A DNA stretch of 64,000 nt from Propionibacteriales bacterium. Its GTDB lineage: Bacteria > Actinomycetota > Actinomycetes > Propionibacteriales > Nocardioidaceae. How positions within the stretch are numbered: position 1 is the stretch's first letter; each line of letters opens with the position of its first letter. The notes beneath the pieces are model-generated. The model saw only the letters and a program-made list of their open reading frames with translations. It was not told the origin of the DNA and made no database searches. Of the stretch, positions 8,663-17,103 are shown piece by piece. Position numbers and translations under genes: made by a program. The stretch spans positions 186,001 to 250,000 of the forward strand of contig JAPLCB010000003.1 in assembly GCA_026392455.1 (NCBI GenBank), read 5' to 3'.

Positions 8663-9951
8663 TGGCGGACATGACGGACGAAGAGACCGAAGCAGCACCG
8701 CTCACCGAACCCGAGATTCCCCCGGCGCCGCTGCTCGTGCTCCGTGACGGCCTACCGCCGATCGTGGAGACCCGAGCAGCCCTCGACGAGGTCGTGGCTG
8801 CGGTCGCCGCGGGCACCGGGCCGATCGGACTCGACGCCGAACGAGCCTCCGGCTACCGGTACTCGGCGCGGGCCTACCTGATCCAGCTGCGCCGCGAAGG
8901 CGCCGGCACCGCGCTGATCGACCCGATCGCGTTCGACGACCTGACCGACCTGAACGAGGCCTTCGGCGGCGCTGAGTGGATCCTGCACGCCGCCAGCCAG
9001 GACATCCCCTGCCTGCGTGAGGTGGGACTGGTCCCGACGGCCCTGTTCGACACCGAGCTCGCTGCCCGCCTGCTGGGGTACCCCCGGGTCGGACTGGCCA
9101 CGCTGGTCGAGGTCATCGTCGGCAAGTCGATGCGCAAGGAGCACTCGGCGGCCGACTGGTCCAAGCGTCCCCTGCCCGAGCCCTGGCTCGAGTACGCGGC
9201 CCTCGACGTCGAGGTGCTCACCGAGCTCCGCGACGTGCTCGCGGCCGAGCTGGAGGAGACCGGCAAGGCCGAGTGGGCCCGCCAGGAGTTCGAGCACCTG
9301 CTGAGCTACGAGCTCCCCGCCCGGGTCGACCCGTGGCGTCGTACCTCCGGGATCCACAAGGCCAAGGGCCGGCGAGCCCTCGCCGCGGTCCGCGAGCTCT
9401 GGATCGTGCGCGACGAGCTGGCTGCCGAGCTGGACACCACGGCCGGCCGGCTGATCCCGGACTCCGCGGTCCTCGCTGCTGCCAACGCCCTGCCGACCAG
9501 CGGCAAGCTGCTGATGGAGACGCCCGGTTTCCACGGTCGCGGAGCCCGTCGCTACCTCGACACTTGGGTCGGCGCCCTGAAGACCGCCCGGGCGCTCCCG
9601 GAGAACGAGCTGCCGCCGGTCGCGAACCGGTCAGACGGCCCTCCACAGGTTCGGTCCTGGGGCGATCGCGACCCGGTCGCAGCCGCCCGGCTGAACACCG
9701 CGAGGACCGCGGCGACCGCACTGTCGGAGGAGCGCAACGTCCCAATCGAGAACCTGCTGACCCCCGACTACATGCGGCGGGTCCTCTGGAGTCCGCCGAC
9801 GGTCCCCGACGACGAGCTCGAGGTCGCTGTCGGCGCCGAGCTCCGGGCCCTGAGCGCACGGGAGTGGCAGATCGACCTGATGGCCCCGATCATCGCCGAG
9901 GCGATCCGCAACCCGGGGACGACCGAGGGGCCGGTCGAGCCGACCGAGTAG
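8662..9951 (+). CDS. rnd: Ribonuclease D (DEDD-type 3'-5' exonuclease with HRDC domain)
   Basis: 429 residues. The DEDD exonuclease domain covers about residues 45-230, with Asp58 and Glu60 in PIGLDAERASGYRYSARAYL, a second Asp in HAASQDIPCLREVGL and the final Tyr/Asp pair in YAALDVEVLTEL. An HRDC domain (about 235-310) follows. RNase D trims tRNA and other structured RNA 3' ends. The GTG start overlaps the TAG stop of the DUF3000 gene; an ATG three codons later is a possible alternative. Confidence 0.9.
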   Translation: MADMTDEETEAAPLTEPEIPPAPLLVLRDGLPPIVETRAALDEVVAAVAAGTGPIGLDAERASGYRYSARAYLIQLRREGAGTALIDPIAFDDLTDLNEAFGGAEWILHAASQDIPCLREVGLVPTALFDTELAARLLGYPRVGLATLVEVIVGKSMRKEHSAADWSKRPLPEPWLEYAALDVEVLTELRDVLAAELEETGKAEWARQEFEHLLSYELPARVDPWRRTSGIHKAKGRRALAAVRELWIVRDELAAELDTTAGRLIPDSAVLAAANALPTSGKLLMETPGFHGRGARRYLDTWVGALKTARALPENELPPVANRSDGPPQVRSWGDRDPVAAARLNTARTAATALSEERNVPIENLLTPDYMRRVLWSPPTVPDDELEVAVGAELRALSAREWQIDLMAPIIAEAIRNPGTTEGPVEPTE

Positions 9952-9954
9952 CGA

Positions 9955-11310
9955 CTACTTCGCTGCTGGTGTCGGCGAACCCGCTGCGAACAACGGCTCG
10001 GTCGCGTCGTCGATGGCCTTGAGCCGGTCGTCGACCGACAGGATCAAGGGGTCGTAGAACAGCTCGCTGAGCAGCGGCCGTACGGCGGAGAGCACGGTCG
10101 GCCAGACCGGCAGGGTCGGAAGCGGCCGGATGGACCGCACCTGGTCGGTGAAGACCTCCGCGTGCGCCGGCTGCTGGTCGGCCTGCAGGAAGGTGTCCCG
10201 GTGGGCGACCTCGTTGTTGCTGGGGACGACGTAGCCGGTCGCTGCCAGCAGCGCCATCGATTCGTCGCCCACGACGTACGCCAGGAAGTCCGCGGCCAGG
10301 TCCACCTGGGTCGAGGCCGCACTGAGGCAGAGGCCCGAGGTCTCCCCCACAGTCGCCTCCGATCCCAGCTTCGGCAACGGCATCACGTCGAACCGGAGGC
10401 CCTTGACCGCCCGCAGCTCGGGCGTCAGGCTGCGGAACCCGAGCATCATCCCGAGCTGGCCGCGTTCGAACCGCTGCAGCGCAGGAACGTCCTCGATCTC
10501 CTGGCGACTGAAGTTGACGACCGGGTCCCGGAACAGCGGCAGTACCTTCGCCAAGGCGTCCTTGGCCGCACCGCTGCTGAGGTTCAGCCGGGTCGGCGTG
10601 TCGGCATCGTCCAGCAGGGCGCCACCGCCGGAGAAGATGAACGGGGCCAGCTGGGTCAACGAGGGCTCGACGTACAGCCCGTGGGCGCCGTTCGGGTGGG
10701 GCGTTCGCGCGGCCACCTCGAACTGGGCGAAGCTCCACCCGGTGTCGGCGGTGACCTCCTGCTCGAGCTCCGAGTTCACGTCGGCGGGGTCGACGAGGTC
10801 GCTGTTGTAGTAGACCACCAGCGGCGAGGAGTCGACCGGCATGCACTGCAGGCTGTTGTCCGAGCTGAACGCCTCCAGGGAGTAGCGCTGGTAACCGTCG
10901 CCGAAGTCGAGGTCGCGGTCCAGGAGCAGGGTGCCGACTTCCCGGATGGCCTTCTGCTGCTCCCAGCTCGCAACGGCATCGACCGGGCTCAGGAAGAGGT
11001 CGGGGGCGGTACCCGCAGCGATCTGTTCCCCGATCGCCGAACGGGCTGCGGTCGCCGTCGGGTAGGGCTCGACGCTGACCGAGATGTTCGGGTGCGCACT
11101 GCTGTAGGCGGCAGCGATGTTGGCGTAGGCGGTCACCACCTGGGGCGGACCGTAGACAGCCAGGGACAGCAGGCTCGGAGCGCCGGGGTCCTGGACCGGA
11201 GCTCTGCTGGTGCCGTCATCGGCACACCCGGCGGTCACCAGGGCCGCCAGTGCCAGGCCGATCAGAACGGTCCTGCGCCCGTGGCGACGGCGAGAGCTGC
11301 AGCCCGGCAC
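9955..11310 (-). CDS. ABC-transporter sugar-binding lipoprotein
   Basis: 451 residues of the extracellular solute-binding family 1. After an Arg-rich N-terminus and a hydrophobic stretch, the lipobox is LVTAGC with Cys29. The mature part shows the family pattern: SLAVYGPPQVVTAYANIAAA, then AAGTAPDLFLSPVDAVASW and NSDLVDP. I chose the GTG at 11310 because AAGGGAG lies 6 bases upstream; the longer frame to 11367 has no such site. No permease or ATPase genes are adjacent, so it is an orphan binding protein. The ligand is not readable, and the RNase D gene ends three bases away on the other strand. Confidence 0.82.
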   Translation of the reverse strand: MPGCSSRRRHGRRTVLIGLALAALVTAGCADDGTSRAPVQDPGAPSLLSLAVYGPPQVVTAYANIAAAYSSAHPNISVSVEPYPTATAARSAIGEQIAAGTAPDLFLSPVDAVASWEQQKAIREVGTLLLDRDLDFGDGYQRYSLEAFSSDNSLQCMPVDSSPLVVYYNSDLVDPADVNSELEQEVTADTGWSFAQFEVAARTPHPNGAHGLYVEPSLTQLAPFIFSGGGALLDDADTPTRLNLSSGAAKDALAKVLPLFRDPVVNFSRQEIEDVPALQRFERGQLGMMLGFRSLTPELRAVKGLRFDVMPLPKLGSEATVGETSGLCLSAASTQVDLAADFLAYVVGDESMALLAATGYVVPSNNEVAHRDTFLQADQQPAHAEVFTDQVRSIRPLPTLPVWPTVLSAVRPLLSELFYDPLILSVDDRLKAIDDATEPLFAAGSPTPAAK

Positions 11311-11408
11311 GACACGCTCCCTTCTGCACGGGGGCGGTCCCACGGCAGGATCACGATAGCGGGACACGCCGAACTACCGGCCCGTGGCTGCGGACGACCG
11401 CGGCGGCT

Positions 11409-11414
11409 TAGGGT
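11409..11414 (+). promoter_or_regulatory. -10 element for the lipoprotein at 11421 (leaderless)
   Basis: TAGGGT with a 6-base gap to the ATG. Confidence 0.5.
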
Positions 11415-11420
11415 CGTGCC

Positions 11421-12170
11421 ATGCCTTTCACGGATCGCCCCCGCCTCGGCCTGGCAGTGCTCGGCGTCTGCGCGACTCTCGCCGTGGGTGCCTGCGGCGC
11501 GCGCGACAACGACCCGGTCGCGGCCGAACCCGGCACGGCACCGACGTCGACGGCGTCGGGCCCCGCTGCCAGCGCGAGCAGCACGCCGAGCACCAGCGCC
11601 GCGACCGCGGCGCCGACGGCCGCCTCGCCGAGCCCCGAGGCCCTGCTCGACCGGTTGCTGGACACCCGGTCCGTCCCCGGGCTGAACGCGACCTGGCGGT
11701 GGCAGGACGGTGAGACCGGTCGGGCAGGCAGCGAGCCGTTCGGCCTCTGCGCCAAGGCCGACCTCGCCAGCATCGGAGCCGGCGAGGTGGTCCAGCGGAC
11801 CTACTTCCCCCCGGTCGACACCGACGACAACGCAGCCGAGCAGGTCACCGAGTTCCCGGACGGCACCACCACGGCGGGTGCCCTGGCGGTGCTGAAGAGC
11901 TGGCAGAAGAAGTGCACCGCCCACCTCGGCCGCCCCGGGGCCAAGGTCGGACCGATCACTCCCGTCCCGGTCGGCACCGGCTCCTTCTGGTACCTCGTCA
12001 GCTACCCGGAGGGCAACGACGAAGGTCGGTTCCACGCCTTCGGGGTAGCGGTGGTCGGGAACCGGATGGCCGCACTCACCATCGACAACGGCGGCCAGGA
12101 CTACAACTACCCGTCCGGCCAGGAGCCGATGGTGGCGATGGTGCGAGCAGCGGCGGCCCGTCTCGGCTGA
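11421..12170 (+). CDS. Secreted lipoprotein, 249 aa
   Basis: The signal sequence ends in LAVGAC with lipidated Cys25. A Thr/Ser/Ala/Pro-rich linker (about residues 35-72) tethers a globular domain of about 175 residues with two Cys (in PFGLCAKADL and WQKKCTAHLG) that could form a disulfide. The overall plan resembles extracellular PknH-sensor-like domains, but I cannot confirm that family. The ATG of the next gene overlaps its stop (TGATG), so they are coupled. Confidence 0.75.
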   Translation: MPFTDRPRLGLAVLGVCATLAVGACGARDNDPVAAEPGTAPTSTASGPAASASSTPSTSAATAAPTAASPSPEALLDRLLDTRSVPGLNATWRWQDGETGRAGSEPFGLCAKADLASIGAGEVVQRTYFPPVDTDDNAAEQVTEFPDGTTTAGALAVLKSWQKKCTAHLGRPGAKVGPITPVPVGTGSFWYLVSYPEGNDEGRFHAFGVAVVGNRMAALTIDNGGQDYNYPSGQEPMVAMVRAAAARLG

Positions 12171-12802
12171 TGGACCAGACCCCTCGGCGTGGCCACCACC
12201 GACCCTCGATGCCCGGCGCGGGTCACTTCGAGGCGATCGAGACGACCGCGCACGGCGTCGATCCGGCGGTCCTGGCGGAAGCCGCGGAGCGAGCCGCAAC
12301 GGCTCTGGTCCGCGGCGCCCGCGACCAGGCTGACGCCGACCTGGTCTCCCGGGTCGTGCACCTGGCCGACACCGAGGGCCTCGAGACCCTGGCCGACCTG
12401 TGGGCCGGTGCTCCGGCGGACTCCCTGGCCGGGGTCCTCTGGCGGCTCTACCTGCTGCGGACCTGGGTGTACGCCGACCCGGAGCGCGCGGCCCGTGAGT
12501 TCGACCTGGGCCGGCCGCTGGCGCCGGTCGCCGAGGCCATCTCGGGGGTCGAGGAGCCGCCCGGCCCGGACGAGGTCAGGCTCCTGGTCGACGCGGTCCT
12601 GCAGGGCGTGGTGGTCGGGGACTTCGCCGACACGTTGTTCCGCGCCGCTGCCTTCGCCCGGGTCGCCGCGGCAGGGCGGGCCCGGGCCGGGACCGAGGCC
12701 GGCGCGTCGTACTCCGACGACCTGTCGGCGTCTCGGTTGCTGACCCTCGCCGACCAGCTCCAGCACGCTGCACATCTCGAACTCGCCGATACCTTGAACT
12801 GA
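12170..12802 (+). CDS. Conserved actinobacterial hypothetical protein, 210 aa
   Basis: A soluble, mostly helical, Ala/Leu-rich protein. Recognisable blocks are AIETTAHGVDPAVLAEAAER, LADLWAGAPADSLAGVLWRL and EPPGPDEVRLLVDAVLQGVV. Similar actinobacterial proteins have been given misleading names such as RNA polymerase beta; nothing here resembles that subunit. Start is fixed by the TGATG overlap with the preceding lipoprotein gene. Function unknown. Confidence 0.7.
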   Translation: MDQTPRRGHHRPSMPGAGHFEAIETTAHGVDPAVLAEAAERAATALVRGARDQADADLVSRVVHLADTEGLETLADLWAGAPADSLAGVLWRLYLLRTWVYADPERAAREFDLGRPLAPVAEAISGVEEPPGPDEVRLLVDAVLQGVVVGDFADTLFRAAAFARVAAAGRARAGTEAGASYSDDLSASRLLTLADQLQHAAHLELADTLN

Positions 12803-12816
12803 CCTCGGCTAGAATT

Positions 12817-12893
12817 CGGGAGCGCCGGGCCGTGGCAGCCCCGGGACCTAAAAATAGCCGCTTCGAGCGGCCACGCGCCGTGAGGCGCTCCCG
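12817..12893. other. Nested hairpins: possible structured RNA element
   Basis: Three stems can form together or in alternation. The outer 10-bp stem pairs 817-826 with 884-893 (of 12 kb), a 6-bp stem pairs 831-836 with 870-875, and a 6-bp hairpin GCCGCT-TCG-AGCGGC spans 12857-12871. The large internal loop holds an A-rich CCTAAAAATA. It fills the 134-base gap between a two-gene unit and the PemK pair. A TAGAAT hexamer lies immediately before it. It could be a terminator/attenuator or a small RNA. Confidence 0.4.
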
Positions 12894-12924
12894 GCCCGGC
12901 GCACCCACCTCGGCCACCTCCGGC

Positions 12925-12930
12925 TACCGT
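12925..12930 (+). promoter_or_regulatory. -10 element for the first PemK-like gene (leaderless)
   Basis: TACCGT with a 6-base gap to the ATG at 12937. Confidence 0.5.
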
Positions 12931-12936
12931 CGTGCC

Positions 12937-13371
12937 ATGGCGTTCCGAGTCCCGTCGTTCCTGCGTTCCCGTCGCCGTGCGGCCGAGGTCGACTACCGCC
13001 CCCGCCGCGACGGACGCCCCGATCCCGGCGAGGTCTGCTGGGCCTGGGTGCCCTTCGAGGAGGACCCGAGGCAGGGCAAGGACCGTCCGGTGCTGGTGAT
13101 CGCCGTGTCCGGTACGACCGTGCTGGCGCTCCCCCTGACCAGCAAGGACCACGATCGGGACGCCGACCAGGAAGAACGCAGCGGACGGCTGTGGATGGAC
13201 GTCGGCACCGGCGAGTGGGACAGCAGGCAACGGCCCAGCGAGGTGCGGCTGAACCGGGTCCTCACCTTGGAAGCCTCCTCGGTACGCCGGGAGGGCGGCG
13301 CGCTGCCGAGGCCGGTCTTCGACGCCGTCCTCGCCGCCGCCGGACCGTACCTGCCCCGGCGCCGTGCCTGA
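12937..13371 (+). CDS. PemK/MazF-family protein, first of a tandem pair
   Basis: 144 residues with an Arg-rich leader of about 20 residues, then the PemK-like fold core: DPGEVCWAWVPFEEDP, GKDRPVLVIAVSGTTVLALPLTSK and a conserved RLNRVLTLEASSVRR strand. PemK/MazF toxins are sequence-specific endoribonucleases usually paired with a small antitoxin. Here no antitoxin-sized ORF precedes it, and the next gene is a second copy overlapping by 8 bases. It may be a housekeeping member of the fold rather than a toxin. Confidence 0.75.
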   Translation: MAFRVPSFLRSRRRAAEVDYRPRRDGRPDPGEVCWAWVPFEEDPRQGKDRPVLVIAVSGTTVLALPLTSKDHDRDADQEERSGRLWMDVGTGEWDSRQRPSEVRLNRVLTLEASSVRREGGALPRPVFDAVLAAAGPYLPRRRA

Positions 13372-13729
13372 GTACAACCCGGCCGTCGACGGGCGTCCGT
13401 TCCCTGGTGAGGTCGTCTGGACCTGGGTCGCCTTCGAACCGGGCTCGCGCAACGGCAAGGACCGACCGGTCCTGGTGCTCCAGGTCGACGGTGCCCAGCT
13501 GACAGCGCTCCCGATGCGGAGCAAGAACGAGGACCGGAACACCCGCCACGACCGGAGGGCGGTCTGGATGGACCTGGGGGTCGGCGACTGGGACCGCCAC
13601 GGTCGGGGCAGCGAGATCCAGCTGAACCGGTTCCTGAAGGTGAGCATCTACGACGTCCGCCGCAACGGGGCCGAGCTCGACCCGGAGCTGTTCGACGACG
13701 TCCTGGTCGCGGCGCGCCGGTACCGCTAG
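13364..13729 (+). CDS. PemK/MazF-family protein, second of a tandem pair
   Basis: 121 residues beginning at a GTG inside the end of the first PemK-like gene. It repeats that gene's pattern (FPGEVVWTWVAFEPGSRNG, KDRPVLVLQVDGAQLTALPM, then QLNRFLKVSIYDVRRNG), so the two arose by duplication and diverged. It lacks the Arg-rich leader of its neighbour. Its stop directly abuts the stop of the secreted RCC1 protein on the other strand. Confidence 0.75.
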   Translation: MPEYNPAVDGRPFPGEVVWTWVAFEPGSRNGKDRPVLVLQVDGAQLTALPMRSKNEDRNTRHDRRAVWMDLGVGDWDRHGRGSEIQLNRFLKVSIYDVRRNGAELDPELFDDVLVAARRYR

Positions 13730-16438
13730 CTAACCGGCCGGTACCGCGACGTCGAACGGGGTCGGGTGCGGGGTCGCGTCCACGGTGGCCGGGTCCCCGA
13801 CCTGTCCGTACTCGTTCGAACCCCAGCAGAAGACCTTGCCTGCGGTGGTGACCGCGCAGGTGGAGAGCGCACCGCCGTCAGCTGCGGACCAGCTGCTCGA
13901 GGTGGAGCCCACCTTCGTCGGCGCCGGGTTGGCGGTCGCGTTCGCGGTCGTGCCGAGCTGTCCGGCCTGGTTGCGTCCGAAGCAGTAGACCCCGTCCGCC
14001 TTGGTTCCGCAGGTGTGGTCGCCGCCGGCACTGATCGAGATCCATCCGGAACCCGGCACCGCCGTCGGGGTGGCGTTGACGACCGAGTTCGCCGTCACGC
14101 CGAGCTCGCCGTACTCGTTGCTGCCCCAGCACGACGCGATGCCCGAGGTCTGGACGGCACAGGTGTGGTACTCGCCGGCAGAGACCTTCGACCAGGTCGC
14201 CGCGGTCCCGACCTGCACGGGCGCGGTGGTGGGCGTGAACGTCCCCATGGTGGCGCTGGAGTTGCCCAGCTGCCCGGACAGGTTCGACCCCCAGCACCAG
14301 AGGGTTCCCCCGCTCCTGGTCGCGCAGGCCTGGTCCGCGCCGACCGTGACGAACGCCCAGTCGGTGTTCGAGCCGACCTTTCCGGGACCCGGGTTCGGGG
14401 TGGACGAGTTTGCGTTCTCGACGCGCCCCAGCTGGCCGTCGAGATTGAGCCCCCAGCACCACAGGGTGCCGTCCGACTGCCGACCGCACGCCGAGTTGCG
14501 GCCCGCGCTGACACTGGTCCAGCTGGTCGCGCTACCGACCTGGACCGGGACCGCGTTCGCGAGGTTGGTGCCGACGTTGGTCGTGGTACCGAGCTGGCCG
14601 TACTGGTTGTACCCCCAGCACCACAACGTTCCCGGCGCCTGGATGCCGCAGGTGAAGTCGTCCCCGGCCGAGACGTCCGTCCAGGTCGAGGCACTTCCCA
14701 CCTTGGTCGGTGTCGGCGAGGTGATGTCCGCGTTCGAGCCGAGCTGCCCGTAGGTGTTGCGTCCCCAGCACCACAGGGTGCCGTTCGAACCCAGCGCGCA
14801 GGTGTGCTGCAGGCCGGTGCTCACCGCGGTCCACCCGGCCGGTGGCGCGATCGGGGTCGCCGGGGCCGTGGCGGAACGTGCCGACTCGTTGGCACCCGGC
14901 GTGTTCGTGTCGACGCTGGTCACGGCGAAGAAGTACTCGGTCCCGTTCGTCAGGGACGTTGCCTGGTAGGTCGTCGAACCGCTGATCAGGCTGCCGTTGA
15001 CCTTCGACCACGGCCCGGACGCACTCGGCGCCTGGTAGACGTTGTAGCCCGCGAGGTCGCCCGCGACGACCGGGTTCCAGCTCAGCTGGGCGCTGTGGTT
15101 GCCCGGAGTCACGAGCAGACCGCCGGGGACCGGGGGTGGCGTCGTGTCGGCGCCGGGAGCGGGGACCGTCGAGTCAGCGGCCGACAGCCCCGACTCGTTC
15201 GCTGCCGGGACCGTGCTGTCCACGCTGGTGACCGCGAAGAAGTAGGTGGTTCCGTTGGTCAACGACGTCGCCTGGTACGTCGTCGAACCGCTGATCAGGC
15301 TGCCGTTGAGCTTGGTCCAGGGCCCGGCTGCGCTGGTCCCGCGGTAGACGTTGTAGCCCGCGAGATCCCCCGCGACGACGGCGTTCCAGGACACCTGGGC
15401 ACTGGCGTTGCCAGGCTCGGCCGTGACCCCGTCGGGGACCGGAGGAGGCGTGGTGTCCGGCGGCGGAACCGGGGTCGCGCTCGCCTTGGTGGCGAACGCT
15501 GACTCATCACCGTCAGCCCGGACGCTGGTCACCGTGAAGTAGTAGGTGACGGAGTTGGTGAGGCCGGTGACGTTGAAGGTGGTGCTGCTGACCGGGTTCG
15601 TCGTCGCCCTCGTCCAGGGCGTCAGGTCGCTCGGGTCGCTGCGCTGGTAGACGTGGTACCCGACCAGGCCCGCCGCGTCGACCGGGTTCCAGGAGACCTG
15701 GGCGCTGGAGTCACCGGGAGTCACGACCACCCCGGACGGCACCGGCATCGAGACTGCCACCGTCCCGGGGGCGGACGCGACCGCCGGGGCCCCGTTCTCA
15801 GCGAGCGCGGTGACCCTGAACGGAAGGTCGCCCTGGGTCGACAACGTCACCGGGAACGTGACGGCCCCGGTCGAGCTCTCGTAGCGGGAGGCCCCGACCT
15901 TCACCCAGGTGCCGTTCACGAACTTCTGCAGAACCACCTCGCGGCCCTGCCGGGCGGGACCGAACTTTCCACCGACCGTGAACGGGACACCCTGGGAGAC
16001 CACCGACGGAACCGTCACGGTCGCGGTCTGCCCGACCGTGAGCACGGAGCGGCTGCCCGTGGTGACCCGGGCGTAGGTCCGGCCCGAGATCGTCACCCGG
16101 GGCGCGATCACGCGCAGCACGGTCCTCGTCCCGGTCCTGGTGGGCGGCTTGTAGTAGAAGCGAAAGGCTCCGGTGGAGGTCGAGCGGCTCGGGGTCACGC
16201 TGAGCCAGGTGGTCCCCGACAAGCGCTGGAGGGTCACCGGTCGAGCCTTCCTGATCCCGACGTTGCCGGTCACGCTGATCGACTCGCCCCCGATCACCGA
16301 CCCTCGTGACAGCGTGATCGAGGACGCAGCGCTGGCCGGCGCCATCGGTGCGAGCGCGACGATCACGAGTCCCAGGACGGCGAGTGCGGCCCTGGTGCGG
16401 CGGCTGGAGCGCGGAGGAGCTTCATGGTTCCCGGACAT
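13730..16438 (-). CDS. Secreted protein with three FnIII domains and seven RCC1-like repeats
   Basis: 902 residues. A signal peptide (RRTRAALAVLGLVIVALAPM, cleavage near APASA-A) is followed by two strand-rich Ig-like regions, three fibronectin type III domains (each with a VTPGDSSAQVSWNPV-type strand) and seven RCC1-like repeats, each with a W-x-x-V-S-x-G-x-x-x-T/A-C core followed by a LWCWG-x-N-x-x-G-Q-L-G strand in most copies. The regular Cys pairs suggest disulfides outside the cell. The start at 16438 has GAAGGGA about 6 bases upstream; a longer frame to 16498 has none. Likely a cell-surface binding protein, partner unknown. No sortase or membrane anchor is seen. Confidence 0.85.
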   Translation of the reverse strand: MSGNHEAPPRSSRRTRAALAVLGLVIVALAPMAPASAASSITLSRGSVIGGESISVTGNVGIRKARPVTLQRLSGTTWLSVTPSRSTSTGAFRFYYKPPTRTGTRTVLRVIAPRVTISGRTYARVTTGSRSVLTVGQTATVTVPSVVSQGVPFTVGGKFGPARQGREVVLQKFVNGTWVKVGASRYESSTGAVTFPVTLSTQGDLPFRVTALAENGAPAVASAPGTVAVSMPVPSGVVVTPGDSSAQVSWNPVDAAGLVGYHVYQRSDPSDLTPWTRATTNPVSSTTFNVTGLTNSVTYYFTVTSVRADGDESAFATKASATPVPPPDTTPPPVPDGVTAEPGNASAQVSWNAVVAGDLAGYNVYRGTSAAGPWTKLNGSLISGSTTYQATSLTNGTTYFFAVTSVDSTVPAANESGLSAADSTVPAPGADTTPPPVPGGLLVTPGNHSAQLSWNPVVAGDLAGYNVYQAPSASGPWSKVNGSLISGSTTYQATSLTNGTEYFFAVTSVDTNTPGANESARSATAPATPIAPPAGWTAVSTGLQHTCALGSNGTLWCWGRNTYGQLGSNADITSPTPTKVGSASTWTDVSAGDDFTCGIQAPGTLWCWGYNQYGQLGTTTNVGTNLANAVPVQVGSATSWTSVSAGRNSACGRQSDGTLWCWGLNLDGQLGRVENANSSTPNPGPGKVGSNTDWAFVTVGADQACATRSGGTLWCWGSNLSGQLGNSSATMGTFTPTTAPVQVGTAATWSKVSAGEYHTCAVQTSGIASCWGSNEYGELGVTANSVVNATPTAVPGSGWISISAGGDHTCGTKADGVYCFGRNQAGQLGTTANATANPAPTKVGSTSSSWSAADGGALSTCAVTTAGKVFCWGSNEYGQVGDPATVDATPHPTPFDVAVPAG

Positions 16439-16556
16439 CGACGTCCCTTCCCGGAGGTTCGACCACCCCACCCTGCCCCGCCCGGGGTGGCCTGACAAAT
16501 CCGTACCCGCCCGGCCGTGTGCCGAACCTCACGACCAAGGACGCAGCGGGCTGCAC

Positions 16557-16562
16557 TAATCT
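16557..16562 (+). promoter_or_regulatory. -10 element for the carbonic anhydrase-like gene (leaderless)
   Basis: TAATCT with a 7-base gap to the GTG. Confidence 0.5.
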
Positions 16563-16569
16563 CAGGCCC

Positions 16570-17067
16570 GTGAGCTCAGACTTCGACGACCTGATGACCG
16601 CCAACCGCGAGTTCGCGGCCGACTTCAAGCTCTCCGGCTTCGACGGCGTCGCCCGTGCCGGGGTCGCCCTGGTGACGTGCATGGACTCCCGGATCGACCC
16701 GTTGGGGATGCTGGGGCTGAAGCCCGGTGACGCCAAGATCTTCCGGAACCCCGGTGGGCGGGTCACCGAGGCGGCTCTCGAGGCACTCGTGCTCGGCGTT
16801 CACCTGCTCAACGTGGAGCGGATCCTGGTGGTCCCGCACACCCGGTGCGCGATGACGGCCAACACCGAGGCCCAGTTGCAGGAGAAGATCGCCGCCTCGT
16901 CCGGGCAGGACGCCTCGTGGCACGCGTTCCACGTCGTCGAGGACCAGGTCGGCAGCCTCAAGCGGGACATCCACAAGGTGACCAGTCACCCGCTGATCCC
17001 GGACACGGTCAAGGTCGGCGGCTTCATCTACGACGTCGACACCGGCCTGCTCGACCAGATCGTCTGA
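16570..17067 (+). CDS. Beta-class carbonic anhydrase-like protein
   Basis: 165 residues. The zinc-site pattern of beta carbonic anhydrases is present: Cys37-x-Asp39-x-Arg41 (TCMDSRIDP) and His90-x2-Cys93 (VPHTRCAM), with the RNPGGRVTEAALEAL substrate strand between. It is shorter than plant-type enzymes and belongs to the compact bacterial type. Expected reaction is CO2/bicarbonate interconversion in the cytoplasm. The GTG start is supported by TAATCT 7 bases upstream. Confidence 0.85.
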   Translation: MSSDFDDLMTANREFAADFKLSGFDGVARAGVALVTCMDSRIDPLGMLGLKPGDAKIFRNPGGRVTEAALEALVLGVHLLNVERILVVPHTRCAMTANTEAQLQEKIAASSGQDASWHAFHVVEDQVGSLKRDIHKVTSHPLIPDTVKVGGFIYDVDTGLLDQIV

Positions 17068-17103
17068 CCTCGGCGCGCGTGAACGGCGAGCGCCGGGCAC
17101 CCG

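Noticed and set aside
12803-12936. A hidden antitoxin gene before the PemK pair.
   Set aside because: No open frame of antitoxin size with a start and ribosome site fits; the region is dominated by stem pairings.
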